The notes under the pieces: model-generated
Told to the model about the DNA's origin: nothing
What the model saw: only the letters and a program-made list of their open reading frames with translations
Databases searched by the model: none
Shown here: positions 1-8,895 of the stretch, piece by piece
How the letters are laid out: every line of letters starts with the position of its first letter
How positions within the stretch are numbered: the first letter of the stretch is position 1
DNA from: Bacillota bacterium
GTDB taxonomy: Bacteria > Bacillota > Clostridia > Christensenellales > Aristaeellaceae
Assembly (NCBI GenBank): GCA_023395615.1
Contig: JAEWYP010000039.1
Span: 1-50,007, forward strand
Direction of reading: 5' to 3'
DNA length: 50,007 nt
Made by a program: the position numbers and the translations under genes

Positions 1-590
1 GCAGTGGCCGTGCAGGGCTTGATCAGGGGAAAGATAATCTTAAAGAAAGTGACAAATGGATTGGCCCCATCAATATAGGCTGATTCGTCCAGACTGTCCG
101 GAATCGTTTTGATAAAGCCAACATATAGAAAAATCGTCGTGCTGAAGTAGGTACCGGCATAAAACAGAAGCAAACCGGGCATGGTATAAAGCAGATGCAG
201 CGCGCTTAACGTTTTGATGCTCGGAATCAGTGTTACCACAGGAGGAATCATAATTCCCGCAAGCGAAAACAAGTATAATGCCTGATAAATCTTCCCTCTT
301 CTGCGCGCAATGATATACGCTGCCATCGAAGTCAGTAGCACCAGCAGAGCAACGGAAGATGCGGTGATCAGGATGCTGTTTTGGTATAATTCCGGCATAT
401 TGGACGACTCAAACGCGTCCGTGAAGTTTTGGAATGTGAATTGATCCGGCAAACTCAACGGCGACTTGATAATTTCATCGTATGGTTTCACCGAATTAAC
501 CACCGCAATATAGAGGGGAGCAAGGTAAACCAGCGCAAAAAGGAAAACTAGAATTTTCTTGATCCAATTGCCGATCGCTGCTGTTTTCAT
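1..590 (-). CDS. Sugar ABC transporter permease, MalG type (partial, 3' end cut)
   Basis: Inner-membrane permease of a family-1 carbohydrate ABC importer (binding-protein-dependent, MalG/LacG-like). About 196 codons are present. The ATG at 588-590 lies one base after the stop of the upstream permease gene, so the two are translationally linked. The N terminus begins MKTAAIGNWIKK and runs into a first membrane segment. Further membrane segments follow, and the EAA loop that docks on the ATPase is visible near the window edge (key part DGANPFVTFFKIIFPLIKP). The C terminus lies outside the window. Its partners are the MalF-type permease and the solute-binding protein just upstream. No ATPase gene is seen here, which is usual for this family because a shared MsmX-type ATPase often serves. 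Substrate is inferred from the alpha-galactosidase in the same locus: probably an alpha-galactoside such as melibiose or raffinose. Confidence 0.9.
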   Translation of the reverse strand, partial: MKTAAIGNWIKKILVFLFALVYLAPLYIAVVNSVKPYDEIIKSPLSLPDQFTFQNFTDAFESSNMPELYQNSILITASSVALLVLLTSMAAYIIARRRGKIYQALYLFSLAGIMIPPVVTLIPSIKTLSALHLLYTMPGLLLFYAGTYFSTTIFLYVGFIKTIPDSLDESAYIDGANPFVTFFKIIFPLIKPCTAT

Positions 591-591
591 A

Positions 592-1476
592 TCAGTATTC
601 CACCTCATGCTTCTTTGAAATGGATAGCTGTATGACGGATAGAATCACAATCAGGATAAACAGCACAATCACCGCTGCGGACGAATATCCTCTGCGATTA
701 TACTCAAAAGCCTTTTCTACACTAAACAACGTTACGGTCTGCGTAGCGCCCCCCGGCCCGCCGCCGGTGATCACCTTCACATGGTCATACTGTTTCAGGC
801 CACCTGCAACCGCAAGAATGCAATTGATCGTAATTCCCGGAGCAAGCAACGGCAACGTGATATGCCGGAACCGGTAAAACCATCCCGCTCCATCTACTTT
901 GCTTGCCTCGTATATTTCCTGCGGGATCGTAGACAGCGTTGAAATATAGATCACAACGAAAAATCCCAGGCTGTTCCAACAGATAATCCCGGAGATTACA
1001 AGGATCGTGGTTAGCGGTGTCGCATAGAAATCAACAGCTTTTCCGCCCAACAACTCAATAATGGAGTTGATCACTCCGCCGTTCGTCTGCACCATATACG
1101 ACCAGATAAAAGCCACAACGACGCTGCTCATGACCGTTGGGATGAAAATTGCGCTTCTGGAGATGCTCAGCAGCTTTCCCTTATCATTTAGCAACGCAGC
1201 CAGGATGATGCCGAGTACATTGTAGATCAGCGTCGTAAGTATCATGATAATGAATGTAACCTTTAAAGCGTTAAAAAAGGAAGCATCTTTAAACAGATTG
1301 ACGAAATTCTTTAAACCGATCAGTCGATAAGTAGCGCTGATTCCATCCCAGTTTGTAAAACTGTAAAAAAAGCACAGGACAACCGGAATAATCATGAATA
1401 TGATATAGATCAGAAATCCCGGTGCCAGAAAAAATACGTCGTAACGTCTGTTGTGTTTCACTGTTGTTCCCTCCAT
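592..1476 (-). CDS. Sugar ABC transporter permease, MalF type
   Basis: First permease of the carbohydrate importer, 294 residues, the usual size for the short MalF-like (UgpA/LacF) group. A charged N terminus (MEGTTVKHNRR) leads into six predicted membrane segments, the first at about residues 13-35. The EAA loop is at about residues 190-215 (EASKVDGAGWFYRFRHITLP). It follows the solute-binding-protein gene after a 75-base gap that holds a strong hairpin, and its stop is one base from the next permease start. It should pair with that MalG-type permease and an ATPase encoded elsewhere. The family assignment is firm. The sugar is an inference from the linked GH36 gene. Confidence 0.92.
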   Translation of the reverse strand: MEGTTVKHNRRYDVFFLAPGFLIYIIFMIIPVVLCFFYSFTNWDGISATYRLIGLKNFVNLFKDASFFNALKVTFIIMILTTLIYNVLGIILAALLNDKGKLLSISRSAIFIPTVMSSVVVAFIWSYMVQTNGGVINSIIELLGGKAVDFYATPLTTILVISGIICWNSLGFFVVIYISTLSTIPQEIYEASKVDGAGWFYRFRHITLPLLAPGITINCILAVAGGLKQYDHVKVITGGGPGGATQTVTLFSVEKAFEYNRRGYSSAAVIVLFILIVILSVIQLSISKKHEVEY

Positions 1477-1482
1477 TGCAAA

Positions 1483-1512
1483 GGGGGGTAAACTTTTTAC
1501 GGCTTACCCCCC
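1483..1512 (-). other. Hairpin between solute-binding-protein gene and permease genes
   Basis: A perfect inverted repeat, GGGGGGTAA (1483-1491) against TTACCCCCC (1504-1512), with a 12-base loop in the gap between the binding-protein stop and the permease start. On the minus strand no real U tract follows, so it is more likely an mRNA-stabilising or partial-termination stem than a full terminator. Such stems commonly raise binding-protein output over permease output. Confidence 0.7.
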
Positions 1513-1551
1513 AGCAGCTCCGATTCAGAGACAGCGTGAATATGCCGTCTA

Positions 1552-2808
1552 TCAGTTCAGGGCTTCTTTGGCGATCGTCCACTCGTTGTCGAAGTTGGCG
1601 AGTTCGGTAGCAACGTCGTTGCCAAGCGCGATGTTCTGCGTGAGTTTATTAGTGTAGTAATCTTTCAGACCGGGCAGGAATGCCGCATCGCCCGTCATGC
1701 TTTCAAAGCCTTCCACTTCCTGCATTCCGGAAATTGCTTCTTCGATATACTTGCGCAGCGGGATCATGTCGTAGGGCACGGCAGCCTTTGTAGTGGGGAA
1801 CAGCTGCTCGCTCTTGAGGAAGTCGCTGTACAGTTCGGTATTGGTGAAGAAGAACTTTACGAAGTCTTTGCACACATCAGGATATTTCGAGGTGGAGCTG
1901 ATGGACAAACCTTCGTTGACAAACACGGACAGAACTTTCGCATCGTTATCGCCGGGCATCGGGAACCAGCCGACTTCAAAGCTCTGCTGTGCTTTCGCCA
2001 CTTCGGCGTTTACCCAGGAACCCATCGGCAGCATCGCTGCTTTGCCCGTGAAGAACTGCTCCAGCATCTGCGTATAGGTTATGCTGGGCAGGCTGTCGCC
2101 GGCATAGTTCTGGCAGATGAACTGGTACTTCTGCATCGCTTTTACCAAATCAGGGTTGTTGAACTTAACGGTATCGGCATTCCGCTCAGCTCCCCATGTG
2201 GGGTCTTTAGCCAGCAGATCAGTTCCGGCGATCATGTTGGCGAGCATAATCTGCGGCCAGCCATCTTTGATTCCCAGCGATACGGGTAGAATGTCCTTGG
2301 CTTTCAACGCTTCACAGACATCCAGGAAAGCCTGATAAGTTTGCGGAACTTCCAGGTTGTTCGCCGTAAAAATGTCCTTGTTGTAGAATACGCCGATTAC
2401 CTGTTTCTTGTAGTTTGCGACGTATTGCTTGCCACCGATCTTGCCGATGTTGGGGTCGGCCAGATAATCCAGTTCGCCTTCGTCAAACGCCATCAGCGCG
2501 CCGGAAGGAACGAAGTCCGCCGGATTCTGCATCACCATTACGTCCGGGAACTGACCGGTCGCAAGGAGGGTTTTCTCGTACTGGAAGATGTCCACGTTGG
2601 AGGAAGGCTGACCGATGATCTCAACCTCCACATCCGGTTTTGCGGCCATATACTTGTCGGCGATGGACTGCCAGAATTCCACCGGCAGCTGAGGCTGGAT
2701 GTTAACGCAGAATACGATTTTCGATTTGGCGGTTTCCGCAAAGCTTGCGCCTGCGAAGACGCCCATTAACAGGGCCACGGCCACGAGAAGGGATAAGGTA
2801 CGTTTCAT
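1552..2808 (-). CDS. Extracellular sugar-binding protein, family 1
   Basis: Solute-binding component of the adjacent importer, 418 residues, the usual length for the MalE/UgpB-like SBP_bac_1 family. The first about 24 residues form a classical signal peptide ending at ASFA-E. There is no lipobox cysteine, so it looks secreted rather than lipid-anchored, which is unusual for a one-membrane cell. The mature part opens KIVFCVNIQPQLPVEFWQSIADKYM and includes the family segment TGKAAMLPMGSWVNAE. AAGGAGCG lies upstream of the ATG. The gene lies between its response regulator (85 bases upstream) and the two permeases. It has its own likely promoter at 2854-2882 and is followed by a strong hairpin. 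Substrate is probably an alpha-galactoside, from the neighbouring GH36 gene. Confidence 0.93.
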   Translation of the reverse strand: MKRTLSLLVAVALLMGVFAGASFAETAKSKIVFCVNIQPQLPVEFWQSIADKYMAAKPDVEVEIIGQPSSNVDIFQYEKTLLATGQFPDVMVMQNPADFVPSGALMAFDEGELDYLADPNIGKIGGKQYVANYKKQVIGVFYNKDIFTANNLEVPQTYQAFLDVCEALKAKDILPVSLGIKDGWPQIMLANMIAGTDLLAKDPTWGAERNADTVKFNNPDLVKAMQKYQFICQNYAGDSLPSITYTQMLEQFFTGKAAMLPMGSWVNAEVAKAQQSFEVGWFPMPGDNDAKVLSVFVNEGLSISSTSKYPDVCKDFVKFFFTNTELYSDFLKSEQLFPTTKAAVPYDMIPLRKYIEEAISGMQEVEGFESMTGDAAFLPGLKDYYTNKLTQNIALGNDVATELANFDNEWTIAKEALN

Positions 2809-2853
2809 GACTGATCGCTCCTTTGTTTATTTTGGTCGCCTTTTATAGTTTTT

Positions 2854-2887
2854 ATGCTATCTTTTTATCTTTCCATCGTCAATGGAA
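2854..2887 (-). promoter_or_regulatory. Promoter with overlapping palindrome before the sugar-binding-protein gene
   Basis: Reading the minus strand, TTGACG (2877-2882) is followed after 17 bases by TAGCAT (2854-2859). The -35 box sits inside a palindrome, TTCCAT-5-ATGGAA (2871-2887), which could be an operator. This would let the transport genes be expressed apart from the kinase and regulator upstream. Confidence 0.5.
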
Positions 2888-2893
2888 GGAATT

Positions 2894-4117
2894 CTAGTTC
2901 TTGTGGTAAAAATTATCACATCTCGTATCCGTTGGAACAAATCCCGTAATTTTCTTGAATATTTTCAAAAAGTAGTGATAATCCGTAAAACCGACTTTCT
3001 CAGAAATCTCATATACTTTCAGGGTAGTTTGCGCTAATAGTTCTTTTGCTTTTTCAATACGATAACGATTCACATAATTCGTAAAGGATTCGTTTGTCGT
3101 TTTTCGAAAGACCTGCCCCAGATAGGATGTGTTAATATCGCATAATCCTGCGATCTGCTTAAGGGAAATCGGCTCGTCATAATGCGCGCCAATATAATCG
3201 ATCGTCCGATCCACAGCGCTTTTCCAGCGTCCTTCCAGCGACACTTCTTCGGTGAGCGCTTTTTCTGGTGCCAGTTTTCGCAGTGCGTCGTCATAGGAGT
3301 TATGGATCTCTTCTCGCGTACGCACGCTTCTCCCCATAAAGCAATGCAGCGTTTTTCCCCAGCGTTCCTGAGAACGATGGAACAGATAATCTGTTGCCTC
3401 CTTTGTATATCTTGAGATTTCCGCTTCATCCCGCCCGAAGAGCAGAAGAACTAAGCGGTTTTTCGGGTCAATAAACGCATATCCGCCGTGATCTGGACGC
3501 TTACGGTAATCCTCCTGCAGAGCAAGGATCGTTGCCGGATCCACACCATCGTCCGTTTCGCCAGTATCTCCAGCCAATATGCAGACCGCGCACAGATAAG
3601 TTTCCGCTTCCAGCTGCAAATCAAGCAGTTCAGCTTTTTCCTCGAATTCATTCCGGCCAATCTCGTTTGTGATCAACCGATTCAACGTATTCGTCCGTAA
3701 CAGTTCCATGCCCTGATAGATGCGGGAGGATTTCATCATTTCCTCTTCGATGACGGTCACCAGATTACGAAGGTTGGAAATTAACTCATCCGGATCAATG
3801 GGTTTCAACAGATAGCCATCTACCCCCAGCCGGATCGCTTCTTTTAAGAAAACAAAATCGCTGTATCCGCTCAGTATTAAAATCCGGATTGCCATGTCAT
3901 TTTCCCGAATGGATTTGATCAGGGCGATTCCATCCATCCCAGGCATTCGGATATCCGTTATCAGAATATGCGGGTGCATCGTCGCGATCATGGACATCGC
4001 TTCGGCGCCGTTATGCGCTTCCCCGGAAATCTCCAGACCAAGGCTGTCCCATTCGATTGTCTCTCGCAACCCTTTGCAAATCAACGGTTCATCGTCAACG
4101 ATGAATACCCTGTACAT
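2894..4117 (-). CDS. YesN-type response regulator (REC + AraC HTH)
   Basis: Cytoplasmic transcription regulator of 407 residues. An N-terminal receiver domain (MYRVFIVDDEPL) carries the phospho-acceptor Asp55 in ILITDIRMPG and the conserved lysine in YLLKPID. A middle region of about 170 residues follows, then two AraC-type helix-turn-helix units at about residues 305-400 (KQIAGLCDINTSYLGQVFRKTT and VYEISEKVGFTDYHYFLKIFKK). Its start overlaps the end of the upstream histidine kinase gene by 23 bases, so the two are clearly a pair. Proteins of this design activate neighbouring sugar-uptake operons when the membrane kinase senses ligand. The likely target is the binding-protein/permease operon immediately downstream. 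Confidence 0.95.
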   Translation of the reverse strand: MYRVFIVDDEPLICKGLRETIEWDSLGLEISGEAHNGAEAMSMIATMHPHILITDIRMPGMDGIALIKSIRENDMAIRILILSGYSDFVFLKEAIRLGVDGYLLKPIDPDELISNLRNLVTVIEEEMMKSSRIYQGMELLRTNTLNRLITNEIGRNEFEEKAELLDLQLEAETYLCAVCILAGDTGETDDGVDPATILALQEDYRKRPDHGGYAFIDPKNRLVLLLFGRDEAEISRYTKEATDYLFHRSQERWGKTLHCFMGRSVRTREEIHNSYDDALRKLAPEKALTEEVSLEGRWKSAVDRTIDYIGAHYDEPISLKQIAGLCDINTSYLGQVFRKTTNESFTNYVNRYRIEKAKELLAQTTLKVYEISEKVGFTDYHYFLKIFKKITGFVPTDTRCDNFYHKN

Positions 4118-5924
4118 AGTTTTCCATTTCCTCCTTCGACATTACGGGAAAAGTCAGTTCAACCTGCGTACCTTGCCCGATGCTGCTTTCAATACTGATT
4201 CCGTACCCTTCTCCAAAAAGGATGCTGTTACGCTGGTGAACATTGCAAAGCCCGATGTTGCCCGATTCGCTTTCGCTGTATTCTTTTGTAAGCGACGCCC
4301 TGATTTCATCTATCCTTGCGGCATCCATCCCTTTACCGTTATCGGTAACGCACAGGACTAACTTTTGATCCTGGATTCTGCCGTCAATCACAATATGTCC
4401 ACCGGAAGTCTTTTCCCCCATGCCGTGCTGAATCGCGTTTTCTACGATCGGTTGCAGAGATAGTTTCAGCACTCCCAGCCGCATAATGTCACTGTCCAAA
4501 TGGATTTCCACGTCAAAAGCATGATCATAGCGCAGCATTTGCAGCTCGATATAGGAACGCACATATTCGATTTCCTCTTTTAAATCCACAATGATACCCT
4601 TTGTTTTGATATTCCATCGGAACATATTACCTAAAATGTGGATCATCTTTGCGGTCTGATAGTCCTTATTGATTTGCGCAGTCATGCTGATTGATTCCAG
4701 CGTATTAAACAGGAAATGAGGGTCTATCTGCGCCTGAAGCGCATTCAGTTCCGCGGTCTTGGTTTTTATCTCAAAGACATATACATTTTGGATATATTCG
4801 GATAACTTGGCGCACATGGTGCTGAAACTTTGTGCGAGATAGCCGATCTCATCCTTTGAACCGATTGTGATTTGCGTGTCAAGTTTTCCATTTTCTACGT
4901 CCTTCATGTTGCGCACCAGCGCACGAATCCGTTTGGATAACATCGCCGCCGATACCAGCCCGATCGCCATAGCCAGCGCAATACAACCGATGATTACATT
5001 GTTGATACTGGTGCGAATATGATCCGTTTCTTTTTCGATAATCCGTTTATCCACAATGTCGATGAAGGTAAATCCGCTTTTTTCCGAATATCGCTTGTTG
5101 ATGATAAATCGGTTGTTCGTAGTCAGGTCGCTGATTCCAGTCGCCTGAAATGCCTGATAGGGAAAGGGCTGGCCTGTTACCATGCCGGAGGAATCGAAAA
5201 CCGTGATTCCCCCACGTTCAACCACATAGATTTGTCCGAGAAAGCTGGCGGAATCTTTATACGCGTTCTTGAAATAGTCCGCCCGTATATTGATAACGGC
5301 CATGCCAAGCGGTTCGGTAAAGCGTATGGCGTTCTCATCAAATAAGAACAGCTGGTAACTGATAATCGGGAAGTTATTTATGCTGGCTGAACTGATATAA
5401 TCCGGAATGTAGTTGGGTACGATTTCGACCTGGTTACGGATGATCCCGTCGCCGATAAAATCATACCGAAAGAAGTCGTAATCAATGGATACGTCTCGGT
5501 TATGGATATTAGAGCAGAAATATACATCCCTGTCGTGATAATCAATCAACAGGATATCGGCAATCGCGGCGTTCGCGCTGCAGGTATCCTGCAGATATCC
5601 GGTAATCGCAACCGATTTGTTATTGTTGTTCCGTTGCGCTTCTCTGGCGGGGTTGATAAAATCGACAACGCTGGAATTGTTGTTAAAATACTGTTTCTGG
5701 TAAAGTCGCGCAAAAATGCTGTTGATATCCTGATAACGATCGTCACTGAAGTTCTGTACTTTCTGGATTACCTCGCTATCGAACCGGGATTCCATACCGG
5801 TCAACAACTCGGCCATATTTGTTGTCACGAGGTAGGAGGTTAATCCGAAGCCTAAAAAGATCACAAGGCAATAGGTGAGCATCAGTTTAAAATAATATTT
5901 ATTTTCCAGAATCAGTTTATGCAA
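4095..5924 (-). CDS. YesM-type sensor histidine kinase
   Basis: Membrane kinase of about 609 residues, partner of the YesN regulator whose gene it overlaps. Order: membrane segment at about 12-33, an extracellular sensor domain of about 270 residues, a second membrane segment at about 306-331, a HAMP linker, the His_kinase box ALQAQIDPHFLFNTLES with the phospho-accepting His at about 403, and a C-terminal ATPase domain (VTDNGKGMD). Start choice: an ATG is absent. The reading frame runs up to a GTG at 5966 that has no ribosome site, whereas AGGAGG (5933-5938) lies 8 bases before TTG at 5924, or 5 before GTG at 5927. I chose the TTG. It follows the alpha-galactosidase gene by about 196 bases on the same strand. 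Confidence 0.93.
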   Translation of the reverse strand: MHKLILENKYYFKLMLTYCLVIFLGFGLTSYLVTTNMAELLTGMESRFDSEVIQKVQNFSDDRYQDINSIFARLYQKQYFNNNSSVVDFINPAREAQRNNNNKSVAITGYLQDTCSANAAIADILLIDYHDRDVYFCSNIHNRDVSIDYDFFRYDFIGDGIIRNQVEIVPNYIPDYISSASINNFPIISYQLFLFDENAIRFTEPLGMAVINIRADYFKNAYKDSASFLGQIYVVERGGITVFDSSGMVTGQPFPYQAFQATGISDLTTNNRFIINKRYSEKSGFTFIDIVDKRIIEKETDHIRTSINNVIIGCIALAMAIGLVSAAMLSKRIRALVRNMKDVENGKLDTQITIGSKDEIGYLAQSFSTMCAKLSEYIQNVYVFEIKTKTAELNALQAQIDPHFLFNTLESISMTAQINKDYQTAKMIHILGNMFRWNIKTKGIIVDLKEEIEYVRSYIELQMLRYDHAFDVEIHLDSDIMRLGVLKLSLQPIVENAIQHGMGEKTSGGHIVIDGRIQDQKLVLCVTDNGKGMDAARIDEIRASLTKEYSESESGNIGLCNVHQRNSILFGEGYGISIESSIGQGTQVELTFPVMSKEEMENYVQGIHR

Positions 5925-6120
5925 CACCAACGCCTCCTGTTCCCTCGGCTGCCCAATCTCTTCCACAACTATTTATCAGCGCTTGCAGTTCTGCGAAATC
6001 ATACGTGCTGATAGTCGTTAAAAGAAACGGTCATCTCATCATCAGAGTATGAAAATGGTCCGTATTTCCATGCTCCTTTTTGAATACAGTATTCTAGTTG
6101 CTCCGTTTCATACACAATTT

Positions 6121-8205
6121 TCAAGCTTGCTGAAGGTGCAAAGCGCACGCACCGTCCGCCAGATGCATCACCAGTTCTTCCCCTTCGATCCATGTCTGAC
6201 AATCCGGATCGGCGAAGCGGTCGCTGATTTGATATTTCCCCTCCAGCGCCACCCGAATCTCCACAGGTTGAGCATCAAACACGTGCGCAACGATCAATTT
6301 TTCTCCTCCGCTCTCTGCTGTGCGTTCGATGACCTGCCAACCCTCAGGGTGACGATAGCTGTTGATTTTGGGGCCATGGTGGATCGTCTCCCCTTTTTCG
6401 ATTACGGAAGATACAGCCCGGTAGAAACGGATGCCTTCCTCCACAATCGACCATTGGTCTTCGCTCAGGTCATATATATCACCGGACAGGCACATAACAC
6501 CCAGACAGGTTGCGCAAAGCGACCAAATCATCCGCTTCGGGATATCATTTTTTCGCAGCACAGCCCAAATCAGGCTTTGACGGGGCAACATCGCACGATG
6601 AAGGTTAGCCGCAACAACCGGGATTTCCCGCACTTCGTGTGCGTCCGAAAAAGAAGAAAGCTGGCTCACGCTCAAGAAGGACGGTTCCAGTCTGTGCCCG
6701 CCCGATGAGCAGTTTTCCACCAGAATTCCCGGTATTGATTCTCTGATATGGGTCATCAATGATTGGGCAGCAAGCTGGTTCTGCCTTAACCCTTCGCCCA
6801 AACCATCGGGATGGTCGCACCCGATCCCGATGCTATCGTTGTAATCGATCTTAATATACTCAAAGCCGTAACGCTTTAAAAGCTCTATTACATGTCTTTC
6901 CAGATAGTCTTTGACCCATGGGTCGCACAGGTTCCAGAACCTTCGCCTGCCTGTGCTGATGGGCGTTCCGTTTCGTTTCAGCAAATGATCCGTCTGCTGA
7001 TAGGCCCTGGCATCCTGCCCGCACACCTCCGGTTCAAACCAGATGCCGGCTTTTAACCCCGCGTGATGGATCGCGTCCACAACGCTTTCCAGACCGTCCG
7101 GGAAAAGCCGTCGGTTGATCTCCCAGTCGCCCATATTGGCATCCCAGCCTTTGACCTCGTCGGCATACCAGCCGGCATCAATCACGAAGTAGTCAATATC
7201 CCGTCCCTTCAGATGCGCAAGGATGCGCTGGATATTCTCCTGCGAGGGGTTCCCCCACGTGGTACAGAATTCATTAAAAACCACAGGGAGGCGTGCAGGC
7301 ATCGCAAGTTTTTGCAGAGGCGTTGCCTGCATTGCGGTCAGCCGCGCGTTTAAAGCATCAATCGTGCCGACGCAGACCGTAAGGCTGGCAACCGGGGTAG
7401 TGAATGATTCACCGGGTTGAATTGTCTTATGCCAATGGCCAAAATCATCGTCCGCCAATCCGCCGGAGATGCACAACGCATCGTCCCTACGGTATAACTC
7501 CATCTGCCAGGAAGACGGGCAGCCAAGCTGAACACCCCACATGACATGATTTGTCGTATCTTCAATCGCCATCATGGGGAAATACTTACGTACGGGCATG
7601 GAACCCGTTTGTCCAAATCGCTCGCAGGCGACCCCGTATCCGGACCAACTCGGTTCCAGCTGGAGGTCTTCGGCAGAGATGCTTTCCAGACGGGCTTCAT
7701 TGCTCCATTTGCTGCGCAATCGATGTATCATCAGGCAACCCGGAGCGTCCCCACCGACGAATGGCGTGATGCCGCCGAGGCAAAAACTGGAGAGCATGTC
7801 GATGATCGCAGGTACGTCGCTGCCGTTGGTATAAGTAGTTTGCAGGTGTAAGCCTTTTTCTCCGGATATATAATCCAGCTGCTGCGTTAACTGATGGCCA
7901 TCCTCTGTCTTAAGCTTTGTCATGATCCGGCTTGAATTGGCGCTCTCCTGTTTTTCCTGACCGGCAAATGCAAACCGACGCATGGAATCGTTGTTGCGCA
8001 TTGTGTGCCCATTGGCAAATCCGTCCGGGAATCCGTCGCCACGGATCATCACCTGCATAAGCGGATCAATTGCCTGGCGTTTTGGCTGTACCTTCTCTTG
8101 CATGCCGTTTGGCAGCAATTGCAGACCCACCATTTTTGTCTGTTCGTCCATCTGGTATTGCACACAGATATCCCCAAGAATATATTCGGATAATATTGAT
8201 TCCAT
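6121..8205 (-). CDS. Alpha-galactosidase, GH36 family
   Basis: Glycoside hydrolase releasing terminal alpha-1,6-galactose from melibiose, raffinose and related sugars, 694 residues. No signal peptide is seen, so it acts on imported sugar in the cytoplasm. An N-terminal beta-sandwich is followed by the (beta/alpha)8 barrel. Motifs: VIDAGWY and GDWEIN early in the barrel, the nucleophile Asp454 in YIKIDYND, the NCSSGGHR segment, and the likely acid/base Asp521 in SFSDAHEV. Start: the frame is open up to 8394, but the ATG at 8205 has GGGGG 8-9 bases upstream and fits the family N terminus (MESILSEYILGD). A promoter lies at 8412-8440, leaving a leader of about 200 bases. Downstream on the same strand are a YesM/YesN pair and a sugar importer, so the set forms an alpha-galactoside utilisation locus. 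Confidence 0.95.
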   Translation of the reverse strand: MESILSEYILGDICVQYQMDEQTKMVGLQLLPNGMQEKVQPKRQAIDPLMQVMIRGDGFPDGFANGHTMRNNDSMRRFAFAGQEKQESANSSRIMTKLKTEDGHQLTQQLDYISGEKGLHLQTTYTNGSDVPAIIDMLSSFCLGGITPFVGGDAPGCLMIHRLRSKWSNEARLESISAEDLQLEPSWSGYGVACERFGQTGSMPVRKYFPMMAIEDTTNHVMWGVQLGCPSSWQMELYRRDDALCISGGLADDDFGHWHKTIQPGESFTTPVASLTVCVGTIDALNARLTAMQATPLQKLAMPARLPVVFNEFCTTWGNPSQENIQRILAHLKGRDIDYFVIDAGWYADEVKGWDANMGDWEINRRLFPDGLESVVDAIHHAGLKAGIWFEPEVCGQDARAYQQTDHLLKRNGTPISTGRRRFWNLCDPWVKDYLERHVIELLKRYGFEYIKIDYNDSIGIGCDHPDGLGEGLRQNQLAAQSLMTHIRESIPGILVENCSSGGHRLEPSFLSVSQLSSFSDAHEVREIPVVAANLHRAMLPRQSLIWAVLRKNDIPKRMIWSLCATCLGVMCLSGDIYDLSEDQWSIVEEGIRFYRAVSSVIEKGETIHHGPKINSYRHPEGWQVIERTAESGGEKLIVAHVFDAQPVEIRVALEGKYQISDRFADPDCQTWIEGEELVMHLADGACALHLQQA

Positions 8206-8411
8206 AACTGTTCCCCCACGTTTATTTTTCTTCCGCTCATTTGATAACTGTCTATTTTTTAACGACCTGTTCAGGCAAAGCAGGTCATTTCCTTTTGCAA
8301 ACAGGGGTATTCGCCGCGAATGGAAGAAGACGTATTTACAACACCTTTTGCAATATGATTCCGTAACGTTTCCCATTTGCGCTCGTATATCCATCTGTTG
8401 CTTTGTATAGA
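8206..8411 (-). other. 200-base leader of the alpha-galactosidase gene
   Basis: Between the inferred transcription start (about 8405) and the ATG at 8205. The galactosidase frame is open through it (to 8394), but no ribosome site supports translation. One clear stem is present: GACCTG and CAGGTC separated by 11 bases (about 8256-8278), without a U tract on the minus strand. I see no known riboswitch in it. Confidence 0.4.
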
Positions 8412-8440
8412 AGTTTAGTATATCTTCGTGCAGAAGTCAA
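8412..8440 (-). promoter_or_regulatory. Promoter for the alpha-galactosidase gene
   Basis: On the minus strand TTGACT (8435-8440), 17 bases, TAAACT (8412-8417). Both boxes are close to the vegetative consensus. Transcription should start near 8405. Confidence 0.65.
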
Positions 8441-8523
8441 CAAGACATATCATGAGCTTAATGAAACGTTATGCTTTTCTGTCAGTTATAACGAAAGAAA
8501 GAGGCACGTAAACGAACGGGTTC

Positions 8524-8563
8524 AAAAAAGCGCCTGACGGGATGCGGTTCCCCGATGCAGGCG
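8524..8563 (-). terminator. Intrinsic terminator after the small cysteine-protein gene
   Basis: Stem CGCCTG (8531-8536) with CAGGCG (8558-8563), extended inside by CGGG/CCCG. On the minus strand six Ts follow (A run 8524-8529 on the plus strand). A short T run (8564-8567) on the plus side makes it possibly bidirectional. Confidence 0.85.
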
Positions 8564-8603
8564 TTTTGAAGCTTTCAATTCATTTCGATGGGCAATTTCC
8601 CGG

Positions 8604-8852
8604 TCAGTCCAGCCGCTCAACCTGAAAGCGGACACACTCCCCGCAATCCGGGCATTGCACGGGGGTAGGCTTTACCGAACCGCCGCGGCGAGCGGCATAC
8701 ACAAACGGATAGATTGCGTTCAGTGCCACCATACACAGAGCAGCGCTTTTTTCTTTGTTCACAAATGCTCCCTCAAAAGTTACAATGTCTCCAACCTGAT
8801 ACCGTGGACAGTCGCTTTGTAGTACAACGACCCGAACCGGATGATCTTCCAA
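8604..8852 (-). CDS. Small cysteine protein, TIGR04076-like
   Basis: Short cytoplasmic protein of about 82 residues that resembles the TIGR04076 family, whose function is unknown. Family-like parts are CPRYQVGDIVTFEG, a central helix EKSAALCMVALNAIYPFVYAARRGG, and a C-terminal pair of cysteines, QCPDCGECVRFQVERLD, that could bind a metal. Start: the frame extends to a GTG at 8864, but AAAGGTGG followed by 8 bases points to TTG at 8852. The gene stands alone between a GGDEF gene (31-43 bases upstream) and its own terminator. Family match is from memory of the consensus, so moderately sure. Confidence 0.65.
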   Translation of the reverse strand: MEDHPVRVVVLQSDCPRYQVGDIVTFEGAFVNKEKSAALCMVALNAIYPFVYAARRGGSVKPTPVQCPDCGECVRFQVERLD

Positions 8853-8895
8853 TGCCCAAGCCACCTTTCAAACGTGAACTTCTTTCTGTGTGGCA

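Noticed and set aside
5999..6202. Short frame between the kinase and alpha-galactosidase genes
   Set aside because: Overlaps the end of the galactosidase in another frame, has no ribosome site and resembles no family.
8256..8278. Stem in the alpha-galactosidase leader as an attenuator
   Set aside because: No U tract follows on the transcribed strand and no alternative pairing was seen.
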